A stretch of DNA of 11,990 nt from Oleiagrimonas sp964608595 (GCA_964608595.1 CAZSOU010000072.1:1-11990), one strand, 5' to 3'; positions 1 through 7,594 are shown, counted from the first letter of the stretch. Notes: generated from the letters alone by a model not told the origin. Program-made: numbers and translations.

Positions 1-809
1 ACATCTTCAAGAACCTCACGCCGTGGCAGGTCACGCAGATGGCGCGCCATCCGCAACGCCCCCACACGCTCGATTACATCCACGTGATGTGCGACGAATT
101 CCACGAGCTCGCCGGCGACCGCATGTATGCCGACGATGCCGCCATCGTCGGCGGTCCGGGGCGCATCAACGGCCGCCCGATGATGATCATCGGCCACCAG
201 AAAGCGCGCAAGACCAAAGACAAGGTGCGCCGCAATTTCGGCATGCCGCGTCCCGAGGGCTATCGCAAGGCGTTGCGCCTGATGCAGATGGCGGAACGCT
301 TCAAACTGCCCCTGGTCACGTTCATCGACACCCCCGGAGCCTACCCCGGCATCGGCGCCGAGGAACGCGGGCAGAGCGAAGCCATTGCCCGCAACCTGCT
401 GGAAATGGCCGAACTGCGTACGCCGATCGTCACCACGGTCATCGGCGAAGGCGGCTCGGGCGGTGCGCTCGGCATCGGCGTCGCCGATCGCGTGAACATG
501 CTGCAGTACTCGATCTATTCGGTCATTTCGCCCGAAGGCTGTGCATCGATTCTGTGGAAGAGCGCCGACAAGGCAAAAGACGCCGCCGAGGCGCTGGGCC
601 TGACAGCCGACCGTCTCAAGGAACTCGGCCTGATCGACAAGATCGTGCGCGAACCACTGGGCGGCGCTCATCGCAACCCGCATTCCATCGCCGTGCGCCT
701 GAAAGCCGTCATCCTCAACCAAATCGACCAGCTTCAGGCTTTGCCGACGCCGGATTTGCTGGAACAGCGCTACCAGCGCCTGCGCAGCTACGGTACCTGG
801 CAGGAATGA
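1..809 (+). CDS. accA: Acetyl-CoA carboxylase carboxyltransferase subunit alpha (5' end outside window)
   Basis: AccA pairs with AccD to move the carboxyl group from carboxybiotin-BCCP to acetyl-CoA. The product is malonyl-CoA, in the first committed step of fatty acid synthesis in the cytoplasm. The reading frame is open from base 3 to the TGA at 807-809 and gives 268 residues. About 50 N-terminal residues lie off the left edge, judging from the roughly 319 of E. coli AccA. Family hallmarks seen are LTPWQVTQMARHPQRP at the left edge, DEFHELAGDR, RRNFGMPRPEGYRKALRLM, FIDTPGAYPGIGAEERGQSE, the glycine-rich IGEGGSGGALGIG around 441-479, and SPEGCASILWKSADKA. The C-terminus RYQRLRSYGTW is also typical. 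The ATG at 39 is internal (Met in TQMARHP) and not the real start. Nothing looks broken. Identification is close to certain; the true start cannot be seen. Confidence 0.97.
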   Translation, partial: IFKNLTPWQVTQMARHPQRPHTLDYIHVMCDEFHELAGDRMYADDAAIVGGPGRINGRPMMIIGHQKARKTKDKVRRNFGMPRPEGYRKALRLMQMAERFKLPLVTFIDTPGAYPGIGAEERGQSEAIARNLLEMAELRTPIVTTVIGEGGSGGALGIGVADRVNMLQYSIYSVISPEGCASILWKSADKAKDAAEALGLTADRLKELGLIDKIVREPLGGAHRNPHSIAVRLKAVILNQIDQLQALPTPDLLEQRYQRLRSYGTWQE

Positions 810-844
810 CGCCGTCGGCACGGCATGCAGCATCATCGCGAGCA

Positions 845-866
845 GTGTCCACGAAGCAATGGACAC
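845..866 (+). other. Weak hairpin downstream of accA
   Basis: GTGTCC (845-850) and GGACAC (861-866) form a perfect 6-bp stem with a 10-base loop, 36 bases after the accA stop. There is no T-run behind it, so it is at best a weak or Rho-assisted 3' end. The rest of the 157-base gap before the next gene shows no convincing promoter. Confidence 0.25.
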
Positions 867-966
867 CGAGTTGAATTTCACCTCCGTGCCACGCGACTGA
901 CCTTCCTTTGCCCGGCGTCGCACAGATCGTCAGAATGAATGCCTCTGGCGACAACGGGAAAGCATC

Positions 967-2244
967 ATGCGCAACGGCTTGATGACCGCGCTTCTGATAT
1001 TGGCCGTGGCATGGTCGCCCATGGGACACACGGGCCAGCAAACGGCCACGCCGGCATCGCCCGCTTCGACGGGCCAGACGGTCATCCGTTCACAAGCGGA
1101 GCTGACGCGCTACCTGAAACAAACGCCACGCAATGCCCCGCCGCTTGGATGGCTGTCGCCGGGTGGGCGCGAGCGTTTTCTGGCGGAACTGGTTTTCACG
1201 CCCCGTGGCGTCGGCACGTTTTCGTATCAGGATTTGCAGAATGAACTCGATCATTCGCAAATCGTCAAGATTCTCGACCTGTTCGACCTCGGCGACTACG
1301 GCAGCGTGATACAGGGCCTGACACCTGCCGAACAGGCGCGTCGCCAGCACGAACGTCTCGCGGCCGCCAAGGCGCGCGGATGCCACGATGTCGCCACCTG
1401 TCCGGAAAGCCGCATCGAACAGCAGTACGACAAGCTGGTGCTGCAAAGGCCTGATCGCTCCATGCCGGACTCGCAGCGCGCCGCGTGGCATGCCAAACAT
1501 TACGACCGCTTGATGTCCCCCTACCAAACGGCGAGCCGCCTGGCATCGATCGATCGTCCCGACCTGCGCCTGCTCAAGCGTGCGGCCGAACACGTCGTTT
1601 TCTGGAACCCGGAAGCCAAATACATCGACAAGTTGCGGCAGGACCTCGCCGAAATGCAACGCCGCGGCATGAGCGACGACCGCGATTACACCGGACTCTA
1701 CCGCGCCCTGGTGAGCAGCCGTCAATTCGATGCCGCACAGAAACTGGCGCGAGCACATCCCGGGATGGACATCGTCGCATTGCCTGACTGGCGTCCGCCG
1801 GCAAACCTCCCGGCCGGTCAACCCACGGCCCTGTCACTGGCGCATGACGGCCACACGATGACACGCAAGGCGTTCGATCTTTCCGCGCCGCTGCGCATCG
1901 TCATCGTCGCGTCCTGCCACTTTTCACAGGACGCGGCACGTGCCATCCACCAGGACCCGAAACTGCGCCCGTTGTTTGCCGAACACGCCATCTGGCTTGC
2001 CAGCCAGAGCGACTCGATTGCCGCTGCCAGAACCTGGAACAAGGAATTTCCCGACCAGCCCATCCACATCGCCTGGCAAGACAGTGAATGGTCGAAACTG
2101 AACAGCTGGGCCATGCCCACCTTCTATGTGTTCCGCCACGGCAAGCTGGTCGACCAGTGGGCCGGATGGCCTGCCGATACCGGCATGCAGACTCTGCGCA
2201 AACACCTTGAGCAGGACGGCTTGCTGAAAGCCCGTGCCAGCTGA
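967..2244 (+). CDS. Secreted thioredoxin-fold protein with CxxS (CHFS) active site
   Basis: A 425-residue protein of unknown specific role. Residues 1 to about 22 are a signal peptide (MRNG, then a hydrophobic stretch LMTALLILAVAW), so it probably acts in the periplasm. The middle part (about 40-290) is helical and matches no family I recognise. The last 120 residues have a thioredoxin fold: a beta-strand LRIVIVASC leads into C317-H-F-S320 at the active-site position, and WAMPTFYVF carries the cis-proline (P384), followed by HGKLVDQWAGW. The second active-site cysteine is replaced by Ser. The only other cysteines are C139 and C145 in the middle domain. A monothiol site suggests disulfide isomerase, glutathionylation or scaffold activity rather than classic reduction; this is inference. 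The ATG at 967 has only a weak purine-rich GGGAA about 7 bases upstream. It stands alone between accA and typA. Confidence 0.8.
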   Translation: MRNGLMTALLILAVAWSPMGHTGQQTATPASPASTGQTVIRSQAELTRYLKQTPRNAPPLGWLSPGGRERFLAELVFTPRGVGTFSYQDLQNELDHSQIVKILDLFDLGDYGSVIQGLTPAEQARRQHERLAAAKARGCHDVATCPESRIEQQYDKLVLQRPDRSMPDSQRAAWHAKHYDRLMSPYQTASRLASIDRPDLRLLKRAAEHVVFWNPEAKYIDKLRQDLAEMQRRGMSDDRDYTGLYRALVSSRQFDAAQKLARAHPGMDIVALPDWRPPANLPAGQPTALSLAHDGHTMTRKAFDLSAPLRIVIVASCHFSQDAARAIHQDPKLRPLFAEHAIWLASQSDSIAAARTWNKEFPDQPIHIAWQDSEWSKLNSWAMPTFYVFRHGKLVDQWAGWPADTGMQTLRKHLEQDGLLKARAS

Positions 2245-2305
2245 ACGCATGGCGGGTAATAATGCCCGACAAGATGCCATCCCGCTGCCAAAGCGGTTTC
2301 CGGCC

Positions 2306-2325
2306 AGCTGAAGCCGACTTCAGCT
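2306..2325 (+). terminator. Perfect hairpin after the thioredoxin-like gene
   Basis: AGCTGAAG and CTTCAGCT form a perfect 8-bp stem with a CCGA tetraloop, 61 bases past the stop at 2244. It is followed by TGTTGTGTATT, a T-rich but interrupted tail. This is plausibly a modest intrinsic terminator separating the upstream gene from the typA promoter. The imperfect tail keeps confidence moderate. Confidence 0.5.
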
Positions 2326-2327
2326 TG

Positions 2328-2358
2328 TTGTGTATTGCGCGCGAATACCCTCTATAAT
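2328..2358 (+). promoter_or_regulatory. Probable typA promoter (TATAAT)
   Basis: TATAAT at 2353-2358 is a perfect -10 box in an AT-rich island just before typA. The best -35 is TTGTGT at 2328-2333 with a long 19-base spacer, so the -35 is uncertain. Transcription would begin near 2365, leaving about 49 bases before the typA ATG. That makes the in-frame GTG at 2330 impossible as start. Confidence 0.6.
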
Positions 2359-2413
2359 TGCCGGTTTACCATCATCACAAGGCGGTGCGATCGACAGGTC
2401 GCGCCGATTCCGC

Positions 2414-4261
2414 ATGTCGATCGAAAAACTGCGCAACATCGCCATCGTCGCCCACGTCGACCATGGCAAGACCACCCTCGTCGACCAGCTGCTGAAGCAG
2501 TCGCATACCCTGGACGAGCGCGCGGCGGTGCCCGATCGCGTGATGGACTCGAACGACCTGGAGCGTGAGCGCGGCATCACCATCCTGTCCAAGAACACGG
2601 CGATTCGCTGGAAGGACAACAATGGCGAAACCTGGCGCATCAACATTGTCGACACACCCGGACACGCCGACTTCGGCGGCGAAGTCGAGCGCGTGCTGTC
2701 GATGGTCGACTCGGTGCTGGTGCTGGTCGACGCCTTCGACGGCCCGATGCCGCAGACCCGCTTCGTGACCCAGAAGGCCTTCGAGATGGGCTTCAAGCCG
2801 ATCGTGGTCATCAACAAGGTCGACCGCCCCGGCGCGCGCCCTTCCTGGGTGCTGGACGCCACCTTCGACCTGTTCGACAAGCTCGGCGCCACCGACGAAC
2901 AGCTCGACTTCCCGGTCGTGTACGCCTCCGGCCTGCAGGGCTATGCCGGCATGGACGACAGCGTGCGCGAAGGCGACATGACGCCGCTGTTCGAGACCAT
3001 CGTGGACAAGGTGGCCGCGCCGGACGTCGATCCGGACGGTCCGTTCCAGATGCGCATCAGCCAGCTCGATTATTCGAGCTACGTCGGCGTGATCGGCATC
3101 GGCCGCATCCAGCGCGGCACCATCCGCACCAACATGCCGGTATCGATCATCGACCGCGAAGGCAACAAGCGTCAGGGCAAGGTGCTGCAGGTGCTCGGAT
3201 TCATGGGCCTGGAACGCACCGAGGTGGCCGAGGCCCGCGCCGGCGACATCATCGCCGTCAGCGGCATCGAGAAGCTGGGCATTTCCGACACCGTGTGCGC
3301 GCTGGACACGCCCGAGGCGCTGCCGGCGCTGAGCGTGGACGAGCCGACCATCTCCATGACCTTCCAGGTCAACAACTCGCCGTTCGCCGGCAAGGCCGAC
3401 GTCTCCGGCGGCAAGTTCATCACCAGCCGCCAGATCCGCGACCGCCTGCACCGCGAGATGCTGCACAACGTGGCGCTGCGCGTGGAGGACACCGACGATC
3501 CGGACAAGCTCAAGGTGTCCGGCCGCGGCGAACTGCACCTGTCGATCCTGATCGAGACCATGCGCCGCGAAGGCTACGAACTGGGCGTGTCACGCCCCGA
3601 AGTGGTCACGCGCGAAGTCGACGGCGTCGTCGAGGAGCCGTACGAGCAGCTGGTCGTGGACCTGGAAGAGGCCTACCAGGGCGGCGTGATGGAAAAGCTG
3701 GGCCTGCGCAAGGGCCAGCTCAAGAACATGGTGCCCGACGGCCATGGCCGCGTGCGCCTGGACTACATCATTCCGGCACGCGGGCTGATCGGCTTCCAGA
3801 CCGAATTCAAGACGCTGACTTCGGGTACCGGTTTGCTGTTCCACGTGTTCGACCACTACGGGCCGCGCACCGAAGGCATCATCGGCAAGCGCTCCAACGG
3901 CGTGCTCATTTCCAACGGCACCGGTACCGCACCGGCCTACGCGCTGTACAACCTGCAGGACCGCGGCCGCATGCTGATCGACGCCAACGCCGAGATCTAC
4001 GAGGGCCAGCTGGTCGGCATCCACGCCAAGGACAACGACCTCACCGTCAACGCCCTGCGCGCCAAGCAGCTCACCAACGTGCGCGCCTCGGGCAAGGACG
4101 ATGCCCTGAACCTGGTGCCGCCGGTGAAGATGTCGCTGGAACAGGCGCTGGAATTCATCCAGGACGACGAACTGGTCGAAGTGACGCCGGCAGCCATCCG
4201 GCTGCGCAAGAAGCATTTGACCGAGATCGAGCGCAAGCGGGCTTCGCGGCAGGCGGCTTGA
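2414..4261 (+). CDS. typA: Ribosome-binding GTPase TypA/BipA
   Basis: TypA/BipA is a translational GTPase of the EF-G/LepA group. It binds the 70S ribosome and supports 50S assembly, cold growth and stress or virulence traits. The protein is 615 residues (E. coli BipA 607) and nearly collinear with it. GTPase motifs are G1 AHVDHGKTTL (13-22), the switch I region ERGITI (52-57), G3 DTPGHADFGGE (80-90), G4 NKVDRPGARP (134-143) and G5 near YASGLQG. Domain II, the EF-G-like III and V modules and the BipA-specific C-terminal domain (ARGLIGFQTEF, LTSGTGLLFHVF, NDLTVN) are all present. I chose ATG 2414 (MSIEKLRNIAIVAHVDHGK) because it aligns with the family start. The open frame extends to 2330, but that stretch covers the -10 box. 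The Shine-Dalgarno is poor. Two genes follow at short spacing. Confidence 0.97.
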   Translation: MSIEKLRNIAIVAHVDHGKTTLVDQLLKQSHTLDERAAVPDRVMDSNDLERERGITILSKNTAIRWKDNNGETWRINIVDTPGHADFGGEVERVLSMVDSVLVLVDAFDGPMPQTRFVTQKAFEMGFKPIVVINKVDRPGARPSWVLDATFDLFDKLGATDEQLDFPVVYASGLQGYAGMDDSVREGDMTPLFETIVDKVAAPDVDPDGPFQMRISQLDYSSYVGVIGIGRIQRGTIRTNMPVSIIDREGNKRQGKVLQVLGFMGLERTEVAEARAGDIIAVSGIEKLGISDTVCALDTPEALPALSVDEPTISMTFQVNNSPFAGKADVSGGKFITSRQIRDRLHREMLHNVALRVEDTDDPDKLKVSGRGELHLSILIETMRREGYELGVSRPEVVTREVDGVVEEPYEQLVVDLEEAYQGGVMEKLGLRKGQLKNMVPDGHGRVRLDYIIPARGLIGFQTEFKTLTSGTGLLFHVFDHYGPRTEGIIGKRSNGVLISNGTGTAPAYALYNLQDRGRMLIDANAEIYEGQLVGIHAKDNDLTVNALRAKQLTNVRASGKDDALNLVPPVKMSLEQALEFIQDDELVEVTPAAIRLRKKHLTEIERKRASRQAA

Positions 4262-4302
4262 TCGAGCAGCGGGACTCGGGACTCGAGTCGAGATGAGTCA
4301 CA

Positions 4303-5001
4303 ATGGGACGCATGAAGACTCCCCTGTTGATGTCCTGGAGCGGCGGCAAGGATTGCCTGATGGCATTGGCGACGCTCCAGGCCGACTCACGCTGGCAGGT
4401 GGTCGGCTTGCTGACCACGGTCACGACCCGTTACGACCGCGTTTCCATGCACGGCATCCGTCGTGATGTGCTCGACGCGCAAGCCACCGCACTCGGCCTG
4501 CCGCTGATCTGCGCCGAGATTCCCTCACCCGCCGACAACGCCACCTACGAGCAGGCCCAGGCACGCGCATTGGCAAAAGCACGCGAACGCTGGCCGGAAA
4601 TTCGGCATTGCGGGTTTGGCGACATTTTTCTCGAGGATATCCGCGCGTATCGCGAAACCCAGCTCAAGCGCGCCGACTGGGAAGCCTTGTTTCCATTGTG
4701 GGGCAGCGACACCACGGCACTGGCGCGGCAATTCCAGGCGGATGGCCATCGTGCGCATGTCGTTTGCGTCGACACCACTCAACTGGTTGCCGATTTCAGC
4801 GGGCGTGCATTCGATGCCGCCTTCCTTGAAGACCTGCCGGACAGCGTCGACCCCTGCGGCGAAAACGGGGAGTTCCACACACTCAGTTACGCCGGTCCGC
4901 TGTTTGCCCAACCGCTGAAACTGCAGCGCGGCGAATCGGTGCGCCGCGACGAGCGCTTCCAGTACACCGATTTCCTGCTCGCGGACACGATGTCCGGGTA
5001 G
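4303..5001 (+). CDS. PP-loop ATPase, diphthine-ammonia ligase (Dph6/ATP_bind_4, DUF71) family
   Basis: The protein has 232 residues. It carries the N-terminal PP-loop SWSGGKDC (11-18), which binds ATP for adenylation chemistry, then FGDIFLEDIR (105-114), PLWG (131-134) and the family-specific GENGEFHT (186-193). In eukaryotes and archaea this family includes Dph6, which amidates diphthine on elongation factor 2. Bacterial members generally have no established substrate and bacteria lack the rest of the diphthamide pathway, so I do not assign that reaction. The start is either ATG 4303 or ATG 4312 (MKTPLLMSWSGG). Neither has a strong Shine-Dalgarno, and 4312 aligns slightly better with relatives. 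It sits 41 bases behind typA and 32 before the glycosylase gene, suggesting co-transcription. A 7-base tandem GGGACTC (4271-4284) lies in the upstream gap. Confidence 0.88.
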   Translation: MGRMKTPLLMSWSGGKDCLMALATLQADSRWQVVGLLTTVTTRYDRVSMHGIRRDVLDAQATALGLPLICAEIPSPADNATYEQAQARALAKARERWPEIRHCGFGDIFLEDIRAYRETQLKRADWEALFPLWGSDTTALARQFQADGHRAHVVCVDTTQLVADFSGRAFDAAFLEDLPDSVDPCGENGEFHTLSYAGPLFAQPLKLQRGESVRRDERFQYTDFLLADTMSG

Positions 5002-5033
5002 ATGAGGCCTGGCATCCACCCTGCGGAGTTGAA

Positions 5034-5552
5034 GTGATCGACTGCGTCCCGCCCGACGATCGCCCGATCCTGCCGGATCTGCTGCAAACCGGGCTTGACC
5101 TGGTTTTCTGCGGTACGGCACCCAGCCGACGCTCGGCCGCCGAGGGCGCATATTACGCGCATCCCGGCAACGCGTTCTGGCGCGCGCTGTTCGAAGCCGG
5201 TTTCACGCCGCGCCGTCTGGCGCCGTCCGAATACCCGTTGTTGCCGGACTTCGGCATCGGTCTGACCGATCTGGCCAAACATCACAGCGGCAACGATACC
5301 GACCTTCCCGGCGAGGCGTTCGATACCGCCGCGCTGATCCGGAAAATCGAAACCTTCGCACCGCGATTCATGGCCTTCACCAGCAAAAACGCCGCCCGTG
5401 CCGCACTCGGCCATGCCGTCGGTTACGGCATGCAGGACGAAATCATCGGCCAGACCTCCATCTGCGTGTTGCCGTCTCCCTCCGGACAAGCCCGCCGATT
5501 CTGGAGCCTCGATCCATGGCGCGCGCTCGCGCAGCGCGTCAGTGCTGCTTGA
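5034..5552 (+). CDS. Mug/TDG-family mismatch-specific DNA glycosylase
   Basis: This is a uracil-DNA glycosylase superfamily protein of the Mug/TDG branch. The family removes uracil or thymine from G:U and G:T mismatches, and related lesions, in base excision repair. It has 172 residues (E. coli Mug 168). Visible elements are LVFCGTAPS (23-31) at the first active-site motif, YYAHPGNAFWRALFEAGFTPRRL (the mismatch-specific region), PDFGIGLTDLAK (71-82), and the second motif LPSPSG (146-151). In E. coli Mug the first motif reads GINPG and its Asn activates the water. Here the matching residue is Ala, so activity or substrate range may differ. The start is GTG 5034, backed by GGAG at 5025-5028 with 5-base spacing. 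The last 14 bases overlap the convergent cytochrome gene. I leave the symbol empty because orthology to mug is not certain. Confidence 0.87.
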   Translation: MIDCVPPDDRPILPDLLQTGLDLVFCGTAPSRRSAAEGAYYAHPGNAFWRALFEAGFTPRRLAPSEYPLLPDFGIGLTDLAKHHSGNDTDLPGEAFDTAALIRKIETFAPRFMAFTSKNAARAALGHAVGYGMQDEIIGQTSICVLPSPSGQARRFWSLDPWRALAQRVSAA

Positions 5553-7515
5553 ACATGGTGCGATATTCGGCCACGGTATCATCGGACACCGTGGCATACG
5601 GCGCGTCGGTCGCCGGTGCGTTGCCCCAGGCATGCCGGATGTAGGTCACCACGGCCGCCACATCGTCGTCGTTCAATTTCTGGATGAACGGCGGCATCGA
5701 ATAAGGCCGCGGCCAGGTTTTCGTCGCGGGCGCGAATCCACCCAGCATGACTTTGCGAATCGCGTTGACGGGGCTTGCCGCCAGCAACGAACTGTTGCCC
5801 GCCAATGCCGGGTAGACGTTGAGTTTGCCTTGTCCGTCCCTGCCGTGACAAGCGGCACAATGCTTGCGATACACCGTCTCACCGCGATCGGCGACACGCT
5901 GCAAATGACCCGCCCGCCGGTGCCGGATCGGCGGCGGCAAGAAACGGGCATCGGCGCGTGGCGTGGGTTCGGAAGGACGATCAAGCAGATACGTGGCGAT
6001 GGCATCCACATCGGCGCCGGTCAAATACTGGAGACTGTCCCGCACCACTTCGGCCATGGGCCCGAACGCGATCCCTTTGGCCGACCGGCCCGTGTGCAGA
6101 TAATCGACGAGATCACGCCTGGTCCAACCCTCCAGTCCGTTGCCTTCCGCGGTGCCGAGATTGGGCGCATACCAATCCTGCCCGGGAATCATGGCGCCGG
6201 CCAGGTTGTTGTCGCTGTTGGTCGCTCCCAACCAATTGCGCGGCGTATGGCAGGCCGCGCAATGCCCCAGGCCGTTGACCAGATACGCTCCCCGATTCCA
6301 TTGATCCGACTTGTCGGGATTCGGCTGATACCTGCCCGCATCGAAATAGAGCATGCGCCACACCGACATCAACGAGCGCATGTTGTAGGGAAACGACAGC
6401 GTGTTCGGCGTGGCCTCGCGATGCACCGGCTTGATGGTCTGAAGCCAGGCGTGGATCGCATCGACATCCGCGTCCGTCAGCCGAGTGAAGGACGGAAACG
6501 GAAACGCGGGGTACAGATAATTGCCATGTGCATCAATCCCCTCGCGCATGGCTTTCCGGAAGTCGTCCCGGCTCCATTGACCGATGCCGGTGGCTTTGTC
6601 GGGTGTGATGTTGGTGGTGTAGATGGTGCCGAAGGGCGTCGGAATGGGCTTGCCCCCGGCCAGCGGCTGGCCGCCATCGGCCGTGTGACACGACGCGCAG
6701 TCACCGATACGCGCCAGATACGCGCCGCGCGCCACCCGGGGATCGACGGGTGCATTCGATTGCGCAAACTTGGTCGGCGCCGGCTCGACGCTGCCGCATT
6801 CGAGCGGCAACGTCGACGACGCCGGCGCCGGTCGAGTGTCGTCCGGACGCGGCTGCGAAGCCAGCCAGGCTGACACCGCCGTGATGTCTCGCGGCGTCAG
6901 ATGCGACACGACCCTGGCCATGCAATCGGGCGCCATGGCTTTGCGTGTGCCGTTGCGCCAGGCGCCGAACTGGTTGCGAATGTAATCGCGCGGCAGTCCG
7001 ATCAGCGGCGGAATGGCCGGTTGCCTGCCCGTCAGGCGTTTGCCGTGGCATGCCGAGCAGGCCGGTATGTCGCGCGCCGGATCACCGTGCTCGACCAGAC
7101 GCTTGCCTTGTTGCAGCATCGTCGGCGGCAGATGTGATGGCTCGACGGCCGGCCAGGGAGGATCCTGCGCGGCGAAGTAATCGGCGATTTCCCGCAGATA
7201 GGCTTCAGGTACGCCACGCACCATGTGGCGCATCATGGGATAACGACGGCGCCCGTCACGAAAATTGAGCAGCTGGTGATACAGGTAAAGGGCCGGCTTG
7301 CCGGCCAGCCGCGGATTGAAACCGTTGCTGCCGCCCTGCCCGTTTTTGCCATGGCAACTGGTGCATGCCTTGATGCGTTGCTGCAAGGTGTCGGGTACCT
7401 GCGCAGCCCCGGCCGCACACGAAACCAGCAGCAACAGGCATGGCAAAAGCCATGCCATCGATCGTCGCCATGATTTGCCAGCTGCCGTCACCGACAAGCT
7501 CCCATCGCGCCACAT
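5539..7515 (-). CDS. Five-heme c-type cytochrome (c4-like diheme joined to AdhB-like triheme)
   Basis: An exported 658-residue electron carrier with five CxxCH heme sites: C51-H55, C153-H157, C273-H277, C419-H423 and C553-H557. Residues about 40-225 look like two cytochrome c4-type domains. Residues about 255-640 look like the triheme subunit of membrane alcohol/gluconate dehydrogenases or molybdenum hydroxylases (NITPDKATGIGQWSRDDFRKAMREGI, YPAFPFPSFTRLTDADVDAIHAWL). Candidate Met ligands include M487 and M607; the usual third-domain Met is F338. The leader has RR, a hydrophobic core, and LVSC (30-33), which fits a lipobox, or AGA-AQ for signal peptidase I. No dehydrogenase partner is adjacent, so the electron donor is unknown. 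ATG 7515 has AGGA only 1 base away. GTG at 7491 (residue 9) has GGGAG at 7 bases and may be the true start. Confidence 0.9.
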   Translation of the reverse strand: MWRDGSLSVTAAGKSWRRSMAWLLPCLLLLVSCAAGAAQVPDTLQQRIKACTSCHGKNGQGGSNGFNPRLAGKPALYLYHQLLNFRDGRRRYPMMRHMVRGVPEAYLREIADYFAAQDPPWPAVEPSHLPPTMLQQGKRLVEHGDPARDIPACSACHGKRLTGRQPAIPPLIGLPRDYIRNQFGAWRNGTRKAMAPDCMARVVSHLTPRDITAVSAWLASQPRPDDTRPAPASSTLPLECGSVEPAPTKFAQSNAPVDPRVARGAYLARIGDCASCHTADGGQPLAGGKPIPTPFGTIYTTNITPDKATGIGQWSRDDFRKAMREGIDAHGNYLYPAFPFPSFTRLTDADVDAIHAWLQTIKPVHREATPNTLSFPYNMRSLMSVWRMLYFDAGRYQPNPDKSDQWNRGAYLVNGLGHCAACHTPRNWLGATNSDNNLAGAMIPGQDWYAPNLGTAEGNGLEGWTRRDLVDYLHTGRSAKGIAFGPMAEVVRDSLQYLTGADVDAIATYLLDRPSEPTPRADARFLPPPIRHRRAGHLQRVADRGETVYRKHCAACHGRDGQGKLNVYPALAGNSSLLAASPVNAIRKVMLGGFAPATKTWPRPYSMPPFIQKLNDDDVAAVVTYIRHAWGNAPATDAPYATVSDDTVAEYRTMFKQH

Positions 7516-7525
7516 GTCCTGACAT

Positions 7526-7531
7526 AGTGTA
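7526..7531 (-). promoter_or_regulatory. Possible -10 box for the cytochrome gene
   Basis: Read on the minus strand, these bases are TACACT (4 of 6 matches to TATAAT), giving a start near 7519. That leaves only a few bases before ATG 7515 but about 28 before GTG 7491, favouring the GTG start. No good -35 is visible. A perfect 10-base palindrome GCGCCGGCGC (7532-7541) lies immediately upstream in the divergent gap and could be an operator; this is speculative. Confidence 0.3.
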
Positions 7532-7594
7532 GCGCCGGCGCAGCGGGTACCATGAAAGGGTCGTCCGCGACACGACGCCGCACGGGAGGTTTAC

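Noticed and set aside
23..874. 283-residue open frame overlapping accA on the same strand
   Set aside because: Arg/His/Pro-rich shadow of accA in another frame. The accA frame has unmistakable family motifs.
2330..2413. N-terminal extension of typA from GTG 2330
   Set aside because: It would include the TATAAT box at 2353-2358, has no counterpart in BipA proteins, and the family start MSIEKLRNIAIVAHVDHG begins at 2414.
2375..3538. 387-residue frame antisense to typA
   Set aside because: Composition (His/Asp/Val/Ala/Gln/Gly rich) is typical of the reverse complement of a GC-rich gene, and it shows no domain.
3295..4296. 333-residue frame overlapping typA on the same strand
   Set aside because: Arg/Gly-rich shadow of the typA C-terminal half with no recognisable motif.
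5398..6873. 491-residue frame on the plus strand opposite the cytochrome gene
   Set aside because: Antisense shadow. The minus strand encodes five heme motifs and a signal peptide.
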